Below are positions 1-7,572 of a stretch of 64,000 nt of DNA, piece after piece (the first letter of the stretch is position 1; the number at the start of each line of letters is the position of its first letter). The DNA comes from JAFGIG01 sp964397545 (GTDB lineage Bacteria; SDB-A). The notes beneath the pieces were generated by a model. The model did no database searches and was not told the DNA's origin. It saw only the letters and a program-made list of their open reading frames with translations. The position numbers and the translations under genes are program-made. The stretch lies in contig CAYNIW010000001.1 in assembly GCA_964397545.1 (NCBI GenBank), positions 62,001-126,000 on the forward strand, written 5' to 3'.

Positions 1-1
1 A

Positions 2-142
2 TTCATCTATCTGATAGAAACCCTGACGAGAAAGAAAATTCCGACTAAAGTTTTAAGAGGACTTCAGGCGGCAGGTTTTTCACTTCTTTTGTTTTTCGCG
101 ATTCTAGTCACGGCAAACGACCTTTTGAATATTTTTCTGTGA
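2..142 (+). CDS. rseP: RseP/M50 site-2 protease, C-terminal fragment
   Basis: Only the last 46 codons are inside the window; the gene begins upstream. The fragment reads as a positively charged loop (IETLTRKKIPTKVLRG) followed by a hydrophobic segment and the ending VTANDLLNIFL. This matches the end of RseP-type zinc metalloproteases, which carry a conserved E-x-[IL]-x-(GRK)-x-P segment, a last membrane helix and an N-D pair near the terminus. The family cleaves anti-sigma factors and signal peptide remnants inside the membrane. The HExxH site is not visible here, so the call rests on the C-terminal pattern alone. The TGA stop overlaps the GTG start of cinA by four bases (GTGA), suggesting translational coupling. 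Confidence 0.6.
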   Translation, partial: FIYLIETLTRKKIPTKVLRGLQAAGFSLLLFFAILVTANDLLNIFL

Positions 143-1398
143 AAAAAGCTTCAATTATTCTTGTAGGGGACGAACTTCTCGACGGCAGCAGGATAGACGA
201 AAACGGACCGTTTATTGAAACTCGGTTGACTGACGCGGGTTTCAAAGTTATTTCCCTGACGGTTGTTCCCGATGATAATAACAAAATAGTGCATTCTTTC
301 GAAAGATGCTCCAAAGAGTCGGATATGACGTTAGTCGCTGGAGGGCTTGGACCGACCAGCGATGACCTGACAAGAAAAGCGGCTTCAGAATTTTTCGGGA
401 AAAAACTCGTAAAATATGACAAAGCGCAAGCTCATATCGAAAGTATTTTCAAAAAAAGAAATGTCATTATGGCACCGGAGAATGATATTCAATCCATGAT
501 TCCGGAAGAATCCCGGTTATGGATAAATCCATCCGGAACTGCATGCCCTTTTGAGTGCGTCAAGAATGGAAGACGATTTGTTTTTCTTCCCGGAGTCCAT
601 TCGGAAGTCAGAGAGATTTTTAATTTTTGCCTCAACGAGTATTTAACCGAAGTATCGAAAAAAGCAAAAAAGAAGCGTTATCTCGTAAGAACTTTCGGTA
701 TTTCAGAGTCGGCGGCTTACGGCATTTTATCGAAAAATAGAAATCTTTTCGAAAAAGCAAAAATTTCTTTTCTGCCTCAGAGTCCCGGGGTGGACATCAA
801 GATTGAGGAAAAAGAGGATTATATTAACCCTGCCGAAATTCGCGACGAGATCATCGAATCCTTGAAAGACTGGGTCTGGTGCGCCGGAGACAAGACAATC
901 CAGGAAGTAATCGCGTCGTTTCTTAATGGACTGAATATGACAATTTCTGTGGCAGAGAGCTGCACGGGGGGGTATATTTCTAATATGCTCACGGATGTTC
1001 CCGGTTCTTCGGATTACTTTAAGTTTTCCGCAGTGACATACAGCGATGATTCCAAAATTAAAATTCTCGGTATAGAAAAAGAGACACTGGCTTTGAAAGG
1101 AAGCGTCAGCAGAGAAACGGCTGTTTCTATGGCTTATAGAATCAGAAAGATTGCCGGAACCGACCTTGGCCTTTCTTCAACCGGTATAGCAGGACCGGGC
1201 GGCGGGTCAACTGAGAAACCTGTGGGTCTTCTTTTTACTGGAATAAGCTCGAAGAAAAAACTTGGGGCTGAAAAATTTTTGGGATTTGCGGACAGATCAA
1301 AAAATAAAAGATGGTTTTCATTTTTTGCTTTGGATTTTCTAAGGAGGCATCTTATCGGAGAATTCGGCCTTAAAATGGAAGATTGTATCTTTGACTAA
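139..1398 (+). CDS. cinA: CinA: competence/damage-inducible protein, NMN amidohydrolase
   Basis: 419 residues, the usual length for full CinA. The N-terminal half is the MoCF-binding (COG1058) fold: ILVGDELLDGSRIDENGPF near residue 8 and AGGLGPTSDDLTRKA near residue 69. The C-terminal half is the CinA amidohydrolase domain with SVAESCTGGYISNML near residue 270 and STGIAGPGGG near residue 350. In characterised members the C-terminal domain deamidates nicotinamide mononucleotide in pyridine nucleotide salvage, and the N-terminal domain can act as an ADP-ribose pyrophosphatase. The GTG start at 139 overlaps the upstream stop by four bases. The gene overlaps ddl by eight bases downstream, so it sits inside an operon. 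Confidence 0.93.
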   Translation: MKKASIILVGDELLDGSRIDENGPFIETRLTDAGFKVISLTVVPDDNNKIVHSFERCSKESDMTLVAGGLGPTSDDLTRKAASEFFGKKLVKYDKAQAHIESIFKKRNVIMAPENDIQSMIPEESRLWINPSGTACPFECVKNGRRFVFLPGVHSEVREIFNFCLNEYLTEVSKKAKKKRYLVRTFGISESAAYGILSKNRNLFEKAKISFLPQSPGVDIKIEEKEDYINPAEIRDEIIESLKDWVWCAGDKTIQEVIASFLNGLNMTISVAESCTGGYISNMLTDVPGSSDYFKFSAVTYSDDSKIKILGIEKETLALKGSVSRETAVSMAYRIRKIAGTDLGLSSTGIAGPGGGSTEKPVGLLFTGISSKKKLGAEKFLGFADRSKNKRWFSFFALDFLRRHLIGEFGLKMEDCIFD

Positions 1399-2458
1399 GA
1401 AAAATCTGGTAATTCTTTTCGGCGGAAAGTCCACGGAACACGAGATTTCGGTCTTATCTGCGGAATTTGTCTATAAGTCAGCTGACAAATCGGCTTTCAA
1501 TACTATGCTTGTCCAAATAGACAAACACGGAAAATGGAATCTCGGGTCTGAGAATGTTTTCAAAGGTTCTAAAAAAAGCCTTATGGAAAAAGTATTCCCT
1601 GTGCCTCTGGGAAAAGGAACTTATCTTGTTTCTACTGAAAACACTTCAAAAAGAATAAGAGCGGATGTTTTTTTTCCCGTGCTCCACGGACCTCTCGGCG
1701 AAGACGGGACGGTTCAAGGGCTTTTTAAGATGCTCGATGTCCCTTTCGTAGGGTCGGGAGTCCTGGGATCAGCCGTTTCAATGGACAAAGAAGCGTCAAA
1801 AAAACTTCTTTTTCAGAGCGGACTGCCTGTATGCAGATACATTTCATGCGGCAGAAATGAAAAAATTTCTTTCAAGAGGGCGGTGAAAGAACTCGGACTG
1901 CCCATGTTCGTAAAACCTTCTTCCGCCGGTTCTTCAGTCGGTGTCGGAAAAGTTAAAAACGAAAAAGATTATTATAAAATGAAAGAAGAAGCTCATAAAT
2001 ATTGCGATAAGATAATTTTTGAGGAATTCGTCGAAGGCAGGGAAATAGAATGCGCGGTTCTCGGCAATGAAAAACCTGTAGCTTCTGTCCCGGGAGAGAT
2101 TGTCCTCAGTTCCGAATTCTATTCATACGAAGCCAAATACATACTTAAAGACGCAGCCCAAATTGTGTTTCCGGCGGACCTGCCGAAGCCTGTCTGTAAT
2201 AAAATCCGTTCTCTTGCCGTTGAAGCATTTAAAACGCTTTACTGCGAAGGAATGGCGAGGGTGGACTTTTTTGTCGGAAAAAAAGGAATATACGTAAACG
2301 AACTTAACACAATTCCCGGTTTTACTTCCATAAGCATGTATCCGAAGTTATGGGAGGCGAGCGGAATAGGTTCAGGGGAATTAATCGGCAGGCTTGTCGA
2401 ACTCGCATTTGAAAGGCATCAAAATGAAAAGGCGTTGCTCAGGGCGTATATGAGATGA
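1391..2458 (+). CDS. ddl: D-alanine--D-alanine ligase
   Basis: 355 residues; an ATP-grasp ligase that joins two D-alanines for the peptidoglycan precursor. Visible family motifs are ILFGGKSTEHEISVLSA at the N-terminus, VLHGPLGEDGTVQGL near residue 99, MFVKPSSAGSSVGV in the ATP-binding part, the YSYEAKY segment of the active-site loop, and the C-terminal NELNTIPGFT. A tyrosine in the loop segment fits a D-Ala-D-Ala rather than a VanA-like D-lactate enzyme. The start is TTG at 1391, inside the end of cinA, because no ATG occurs upstream of the conserved FGG motif. The stop overlaps the hldD ATG by four bases (ATGA). Confidence 0.95.
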   Translation: MTKKNLVILFGGKSTEHEISVLSAEFVYKSADKSAFNTMLVQIDKHGKWNLGSENVFKGSKKSLMEKVFPVPLGKGTYLVSTENTSKRIRADVFFPVLHGPLGEDGTVQGLFKMLDVPFVGSGVLGSAVSMDKEASKKLLFQSGLPVCRYISCGRNEKISFKRAVKELGLPMFVKPSSAGSSVGVGKVKNEKDYYKMKEEAHKYCDKIIFEEFVEGREIECAVLGNEKPVASVPGEIVLSSEFYSYEAKYILKDAAQIVFPADLPKPVCNKIRSLAVEAFKTLYCEGMARVDFFVGKKGIYVNELNTIPGFTSISMYPKLWEASGIGSGELIGRLVELAFERHQNEKALLRAYMR

Positions 2459-3438
2459 AAAAAAATAAAATTATATTGACCGGCGGCGCAGGTTTTATAG
2501 GCAGCTGTGTCCTCTCTCTGCTGAACGGAAAAGGAATACAAGACATTCTCGTCGTCGACAATCTCGGAAAAGAAGAAAAATGGCGAAATCTGACGGGTAA
2601 ACGTTTTGAAGACTATATGAATAAAGACCATTTCATTAAATCTCTCGAAAATGGTTTTTTTGACGGACTCGTCGATTCTGTCATTCACATGGGGGCTTGT
2701 TCTTCGACGACGGAGACTGACGGCGAATACATTATGCGCAATAATTATTCTTATTCAAAAATACTCGCGTCCTGGTGCGTTGAAAACGGTGTAAGATTCA
2801 TATACGCAAGCAGTGGAGCGACATACGGAGACGGGTCTAAAGGATTCTGCGACGAAGATTCTGCCACGTTGGTGCTTAAACCCTCCAACTTATACGGATT
2901 TTCAAAAGCAACTTTCGACAATTGGGCAATTCTTTCCGGCGCAGTGAGCAAAATTGCGGGACTTAAATTTTTCAACGTATTTGGGCCCAATGAATACCAC
3001 AAAGGCGAAATGTCGAGCGTCGCGTTCAAAGCTTATCTCAGTATAAAGGAGAAAGGCTATGTCGAGCTTTTCGAGACCTGCGACGAAAAATACGAAAACG
3101 GCATGCAGATGAGAGATTTTGTTTACGTCAAAAACTGCCTGAAAATAATATGGTGGCTGCTTCAAAACAGAAACGTGTGCGGCATCTACAACGCGGGAAC
3201 CGGAAAACCGAGGACATGGATAGATCTGGCGAAGTCTGTTTTTTCAGCGATGGGCATAAAAGAGGACATAAGGTTCCGCAAAATGCCGAGTGAACTATTC
3301 GGCAAATACCAGAACTACACATGCGCGGACATAAAAAAATTAAAAAGCGCCGGATACAATGGAAAATTTTCTGAACTTGAAGAAAGTGTAAAAGACTATG
3401 TCCGGAACTACCTCGAAAAAGATTTTGCCGTCTTCTGA
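2455..3438 (+). CDS. hldD: ADP-L-glycero-D-manno-heptose 6-epimerase
   Basis: 327-residue short-chain epimerase that inverts C6 of ADP-D-glycero-D-manno-heptose, the last step in making the LPS inner-core heptose donor. It shows the Rossmann signature GGAGFIG at residues 10-16, the HldD hallmark HMGACSSTTETDG near residues 78-90, NNYSYSK at 96-102, and the catalytic pair Tyr147/Lys151 in NLYGFSK. GxxNEYHKGEMSSVAF and RDFVYV also match HldD. These HldD-specific blocks separate it from GalE-type epimerases. The ATG overlaps the ddl stop as ATGA. Its presence implies an outer membrane with heptose-containing LPS. Confidence 0.93.
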   Translation: MKKNKIILTGGAGFIGSCVLSLLNGKGIQDILVVDNLGKEEKWRNLTGKRFEDYMNKDHFIKSLENGFFDGLVDSVIHMGACSSTTETDGEYIMRNNYSYSKILASWCVENGVRFIYASSGATYGDGSKGFCDEDSATLVLKPSNLYGFSKATFDNWAILSGAVSKIAGLKFFNVFGPNEYHKGEMSSVAFKAYLSIKEKGYVELFETCDEKYENGMQMRDFVYVKNCLKIIWWLLQNRNVCGIYNAGTGKPRTWIDLAKSVFSAMGIKEDIRFRKMPSELFGKYQNYTCADIKKLKSAGYNGKFSELEESVKDYVRNYLEKDFAVF

Positions 3439-3442
3439 TAAA

Positions 3443-4189
3443 ATGCCTGAAAAACGCAGTTTTCCTAAAGTTTTAGTAAAAATATTCGACGATGTTTCAA
3501 ACGCCTTTTCTTTGGCTTCGGAAAGAGGATGGACTGTTTCGAAAAGCGGAAATTATTCCATAGATGTAACCGGGAAAGACGGTATCGTTGATTTTTTCAA
3601 ATCGAAAGACAGCCAATTTACCGGAGTTTTTCCGCAAATCAGCGCTGGTGATTCTTTATTTCTCTTAAGCTGTGCGGGGGCGGACTTAAAAAAAGCCGCT
3701 TTAGACCCCGTTTTATATTCCCTTCTCGTTTTTACGGGCAAAGACGGGACAGTCCGTTTTCAAAATCTGTCGGATACAGTAAATGAAACTCCTACCTCCG
3801 AACTCTTCTGCCATCTTCTCGTCCAGGGAGTATTAAAAGAAAAAAAGCCGGAACACAAAGCAGTCCTCCATCTTCACGCCCCCGAGACGGCGGCTTTCTC
3901 CTCTTTGTATTTTCTTGACAAATCTTTTAGAAAAAAAACAGAAATGATTTTGGACAAAATTTCAAAAGTTCACTCCGCAATGGGAACAACAAGGGGCTCC
4001 TCGTTTCTGGATTTCATTGAGGCAGGATCCGAGAAACTCGCCTTTGAGACAGCCGGAATTTTCAGTGAAAATTTTTTTGTATCCTGGGCGGGGCACGGAG
4101 CTCTCTGTTCGGGAAAAGACTTGACCCATGCCTTTGAAAGAATCCAGTTTATGAACTGGGTTTTTGAGGTAATTCTCAAAACAACTTAA
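3443..4189 (+). CDS. Class II aldolase, rhamnulose-1-phosphate aldolase-like
   Basis: 248 residues from the ATG at 3443; an alternative ATG at 3398 would overlap hldD by 41 bases, and neither has a good ribosome binding site. The protein has the zinc aldolase fold: SGNYSI near the start, ETPTSEL containing the expected catalytic glutamate, HLH (two zinc ligands) in AVLHLHAPE, and a third histidine in WAGHGALCSG. The spacing follows E. coli RhaD, which cleaves L-rhamnulose-1-phosphate to DHAP and lactaldehyde. No other rhamnose catabolic gene is nearby; it lies between an LPS-heptose gene and cysS. The substrate is therefore uncertain, and class II aldolases also act on fuculose, ribulose and methylthioribulose phosphates. 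Confidence 0.75.
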   Translation: MPEKRSFPKVLVKIFDDVSNAFSLASERGWTVSKSGNYSIDVTGKDGIVDFFKSKDSQFTGVFPQISAGDSLFLLSCAGADLKKAALDPVLYSLLVFTGKDGTVRFQNLSDTVNETPTSELFCHLLVQGVLKEKKPEHKAVLHLHAPETAAFSSLYFLDKSFRKKTEMILDKISKVHSAMGTTRGSSFLDFIEAGSEKLAFETAGIFSENFFVSWAGHGALCSGKDLTHAFERIQFMNWVFEVILKTT

Positions 4190-4201
4190 AAAGAGGAACG
4201 C

Positions 4202-5596
4202 ATGGATATATTTTTCACAAACACTCTCTCCGGCAAAAAAGAAGTTTTTAAACCCCTTGAAAAAGGAAAAGCCGGGATATACACGTGCGGTTTGACCGTT
4301 TATAACTACGCGCACATAGGAAATCTTCGTGCTTACGTGTTTTCTGACATCCTCAGAAGAACTCTCGAGTTCAACGGATACGAAGTCAAACATGTCATGA
4401 ATATAACGGATGTGGGGCATCTGACTGACGACGCGGACGAAGGAGAAGATAAACTCGAAAAAGGCGCGAAGAGGGAGAAAAAAACTCCGCTGGAAATCGC
4501 AAGGTTCTACGAGGAAAAGTTTGTAAAAGACCTTAAAATGATGAATATTCTCATGCCGCAGACCATGCCGAGAGCTACGGAACATGTAGAGGAGATGATA
4601 GAACTCGTTAAAAAGCTTCAAGACAATGGGTTTACATATATAGCCGGCGGCAATGTATATTTCGACACTTCAAAATTCGATGGATACAGAAATTTGGCCA
4701 AGCTCGAAAAAGACCCTGAAAAACAGATATCGAGAGTTGAGAAGGATGCTTTTAAAAAACATCCCTTTGACTTTGTCCTTTGGTTCACGAGATACAAATA
4801 CGAAAAACACTCTATGCTGTGGGATTCTCCATGGGGAAGAGGTTTTCCCGGTTGGCATATAGAATGCTCGGCGATGGCTTCAGAATACCTCGGAGAGTAT
4901 ATAGATATTCACACAGGAGGCATAGACCATATCCCAGTCCACCATACGAATGAAATCGCGCAGAGCGAATGCGCCTTCGGGCACAGATGGGTCAACTACT
5001 GGATGCATTCAGACTGGCTCGTGGTCGGAGAAGGCGAAAAGATGGCAAAGTCAAAAGAGAATTTTTTAAGGCTTAAAACCCTAACAGACGCCGGCTACGA
5101 CGCTCTCGACTACAGATATTTTCTCTTGAGCGCTCATTACAGAAAACAAATCGAATTCACTTATGAAGCTCTCGACGGGGCGAGAAACGCTCTAAAAAAA
5201 ATAAGAAACAGAACGGAAGAACTCGCTAAATCTGCCGGAGACGGCTATCCCGAGGATACCGATACCGGGTATTTAGTCCAATTTACCCGTGAAATTAACG
5301 ATGATTTGAACACCCCCAGAGCTCTCGCGGTCATGTGGGAGGCTTTATCTGACAACATTCTGAGAGAGCCTGAAAAATTATCACTCTTAAAGAGATTCGA
5401 CGAGGTCTTAGGGCTCGATTTCTTTGCATCCGTGGATGTTGAAATACCAGGTGAGATAAAAGATATGCTCCTTGAAAGAGAAAAAGCCCGAAACAGCAGG
5501 GATTTTGTCACAGCAGACAAGCTGAGAAAAGAGATTGAAGACAGAGGATACGAAGTTCTCGACGGAAAAGACGGCACTAAAGTCAGAAAATCATAG
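4202..5596 (+). CDS. cysS: Cysteinyl-tRNA synthetase
   Basis: 464-residue class I synthetase charging tRNA-Cys. The N-terminal catalytic domain shows YTCGLTVYNYAHIGN, combining the first zinc cysteine with the HIGH-like HIGN motif. FPGWHIECSAMA and TGGIDHIPVHHTNE carry the other zinc-site residues. The KMSKS loop appears as EKMAKSKEN. The C-terminal part holds the DALR-like helical tail with NDDLNTPRALA. An AGAGGA-type ribosome binding site lies just upstream of the ATG. A 12-bp gap separates it from the aldolase gene, so the two are probably co-transcribed. Confidence 0.96.
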   Translation: MDIFFTNTLSGKKEVFKPLEKGKAGIYTCGLTVYNYAHIGNLRAYVFSDILRRTLEFNGYEVKHVMNITDVGHLTDDADEGEDKLEKGAKREKKTPLEIARFYEEKFVKDLKMMNILMPQTMPRATEHVEEMIELVKKLQDNGFTYIAGGNVYFDTSKFDGYRNLAKLEKDPEKQISRVEKDAFKKHPFDFVLWFTRYKYEKHSMLWDSPWGRGFPGWHIECSAMASEYLGEYIDIHTGGIDHIPVHHTNEIAQSECAFGHRWVNYWMHSDWLVVGEGEKMAKSKENFLRLKTLTDAGYDALDYRYFLLSAHYRKQIEFTYEALDGARNALKKIRNRTEELAKSAGDGYPEDTDTGYLVQFTREINDDLNTPRALAVMWEALSDNILREPEKLSLLKRFDEVLGLDFFASVDVEIPGEIKDMLLEREKARNSRDFVTADKLRKEIEDRGYEVLDGKDGTKVRKS

Positions 5597-5648
5597 AGCA
5601 GGAATAAAACATTCTTTTCTGCAGTAAGAGATATAAAAGGAGGCGGAA

Positions 5649-7385
5649 ATGAAAGGAAGAACTTGGACGGCTTTAATGCTCGCGGTCTCTCTGGTGTCGT
5701 TTTTCTGCACGCCGAAAGAGATAATCAAAGAAAAAGTAGACGACTGGCAGTATTCCATAGACAGTTTTGAGGACGAGGAATACCTGAAAAGGTCATTCGG
5801 CGGAAGTCAAATGTCGTCGCCTGTGATGACAGGAGGAAGGTCTCAGATTTCTTATGAAAACTTCGCCCCCGATGACGAACTGGGATTTTCCGTCGGCGGT
5901 GCCAAAGACATCAACAATTTCAGGGAAAATATAGAAAACGGATATCTGCCTCTGCCGACAGACATAACTGTAGAAGGCATATATTACGATTATTTTTTCG
6001 AGACTGGAATGACAAAACCATGTGAAAAACTTTTCTGCCCCTCATACAGCAGAGCCGTGTCTTATGACCCTTTCACGGGGGAACCTGTTTACTATCTCTC
6101 GGTCGGTCTCAATTCAGGTTTGAAAGAGAGCGATTTTTCGAGAAAGAAGCTGAACATCGTAGTCGTTCTCGATATTTCAGGATCCATGGATTCACCTTTC
6201 AACAGGTATTATTACGACAGGTTCGGCAACACGCAGGAGGTTGAAGATGAAGAGGATTTCGACAAGTCCAAGATGGAGATAGCCAATTTGGCGGTGGTAG
6301 ATCTCATGGAACATCTGGGGCCGGAAGACAGACTCGGCGTAGTTCTCTTTGACGACATGGGATATCTCGCAAAACCTTTGAGAAGAGTAGATGAGACCGA
6401 CATGGAGAGCATAAAGGGGCACATCCTTGAAGTAACAGCTCGCGGCGGAACGAACATGGAAGCAGGAATGATGATAGCGACGGCTCTTTTCGACAGTCTG
6501 GAAAACCTCGACATGTCCGAATACGAAAACAGAGTTATTTTCCTTACAGACGCGATGCCCAATACAGGCTCGACTGACGAGAACAGCCTTTTCGGAATGT
6601 TTAGTAAGAATTCGGAAAGAGGAGTATTCACTACTTTCATAGGTGTTGGTGTAGATCTGAACACGGAACTCGTCGAAATACTGACAAAGATAAAGGGGGC
6701 GAATTACTTCAGCGTCCATTCACCTTCCGCTTTCAGAGAGCAGATGGACGAAAATTTCGATTTCATGGTGACCCCGCTCGTATTTGACCTTGAGCTCGTT
6801 TTAGAGGCGGAAGGATTCGAGATAGAAAAAGTTTACGGCTCCCCGGAAGCTGACCTCGCCACGGGAGAGATAATGAAAGTCAACACGCTTTTTCCTTCAA
6901 AGAGGACTGAAGGTGAGACAAGAGGCGGCCTCGTCCTTCTCAGGCTGAAAAAGACTTCCGAAGACGGAGAAATCTCCTTGAGTGTTTCATACGAAGACAG
7001 AAACGGAATAAAAGACGGAGAGACCCAGTCCATTGAATTCAGCTCTTCTGAAGAGGAATACTATGAAAACTCCGGCATAAGAAAAGGAATCCTTCTGGCA
7101 AGATTTGTCGAACTGTCAAAGAGCTGGCTGGCAGATGAAAGGGCGCAGGGCTTATATCTCGAAGACGCGCCTCTCGTGTCGAGAGGTTCCGGCATAACAG
7201 TTTTCGACGAGAGAAAACTCGAACTCGGAAGATGGGAGAGACAGTCCATGTCCCTCAGCGTGTCTTCCCACTATACAGAATTATTTGAGGATTTCGGGGA
7301 TTATTTTGAAAGAGAAGCTATGGCTATAGGCGACACGGCGCTTTCAAGAGAGCTCGATATAATCAGAAAACTTTCAAGCATGTAA
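5649..7385 (+). CDS. Exported VWA-domain protein (YfbK-like)
   Basis: 578 residues with a signal peptide (residues 1-19). Cys20 follows LVSFF, an atypical lipobox because Phe precedes the cysteine, so lipidation is uncertain. Residues about 80-120 resemble the YfbK-type N-terminal domain. A von Willebrand A domain starts near residue 168 with a complete MIDAS start DISGSM (Asp175, Ser177, Ser179), then RGGTNMEAGM and IFLTDAMPN. Such proteins bind divalent metal and act as extracytoplasmic adhesion or assembly factors; the specific role here is unknown. The AAAAGGAGGCGG sequence before the ATG is a strong ribosome binding site. It is the last gene of the first plus-strand run and is followed by a hairpin terminator. 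Confidence 0.82.
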   Translation: MKGRTWTALMLAVSLVSFFCTPKEIIKEKVDDWQYSIDSFEDEEYLKRSFGGSQMSSPVMTGGRSQISYENFAPDDELGFSVGGAKDINNFRENIENGYLPLPTDITVEGIYYDYFFETGMTKPCEKLFCPSYSRAVSYDPFTGEPVYYLSVGLNSGLKESDFSRKKLNIVVVLDISGSMDSPFNRYYYDRFGNTQEVEDEEDFDKSKMEIANLAVVDLMEHLGPEDRLGVVLFDDMGYLAKPLRRVDETDMESIKGHILEVTARGGTNMEAGMMIATALFDSLENLDMSEYENRVIFLTDAMPNTGSTDENSLFGMFSKNSERGVFTTFIGVGVDLNTELVEILTKIKGANYFSVHSPSAFREQMDENFDFMVTPLVFDLELVLEAEGFEIEKVYGSPEADLATGEIMKVNTLFPSKRTEGETRGGLVLLRLKKTSEDGEISLSVSYEDRNGIKDGETQSIEFSSSEEEYYENSGIRKGILLARFVELSKSWLADERAQGLYLEDAPLVSRGSGITVFDERKLELGRWERQSMSLSVSSHYTELFEDFGDYFEREAMAIGDTALSRELDIIRKLSSM

Positions 7386-7393
7386 AATTTTAA

Positions 7394-7418
7394 AAAGGCG
7401 CGGGTCTTCCGCGCCTTT
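7394..7418 (+). terminator. Rho-independent terminator after the VWA gene
   Basis: A perfect 10-bp inverted repeat, AAAGGCGCGG and CCGCGCCTTT, with a 5-nt loop, nine bases after the VWA stop codon. The stem is GC-rich and flanked by A/T, so it can work in both directions. It closes the first plus-strand operon. Confidence 0.8.
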
Positions 7419-7470
7419 AACAATCCAGCATAACAGGATACAAGAATCAATGATGCATTTGATAACAGAT

Positions 7471-7516
7471 CTTTGTCTGACAAGACTTATGTCTGGCAAG
7501 ACCTTTGTCTGAGAAG
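7471..7516. repeat. Three tandem ~16-bp dyad units
   Basis: Three consecutive related units, CTTTGTCTGACAAGA, CTTATGTCTGGCAAGA and CCTTTGTCTGAGAAG, with a period of about 16 bp. The first contains a near-perfect dyad TTGTC-T-GACAA; the other two are degenerate versions. They lie between two opposing terminators in a noncoding gap, so no gene explains them. They could be protein-binding sites or a decayed repeat. Confidence 0.6.
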
Positions 7517-7539
7517 TGTTTATTTGAATGGAAATATGG

Positions 7540-7564
7540 AAAGGGCGGGATGAACCCGCCCTTT
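7540..7564 (-). terminator. Rho-independent terminator after the secreted protein gene
   Basis: Perfect 10-bp arms AAAGGGCGGG and CCCGCCCTTT around a 5-nt loop, beginning eight bases beyond the minus-strand stop codon at 7573. The run of T after the stem is short. Confidence 0.8.
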
Positions 7565-7572
7565 AGATAAGT

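Noticed and set aside
3962..4621. 219-codon minus-strand frame across the aldolase and cysS genes
   Set aside because: Both underlying genes are clear, and this frame spans their junction without motifs or a start site.
6192..6719. Long minus-strand reading frame inside the VWA gene
   Set aside because: It lies wholly within a well-supported gene on the other strand, has no ribosome binding site and no recognisable motif.
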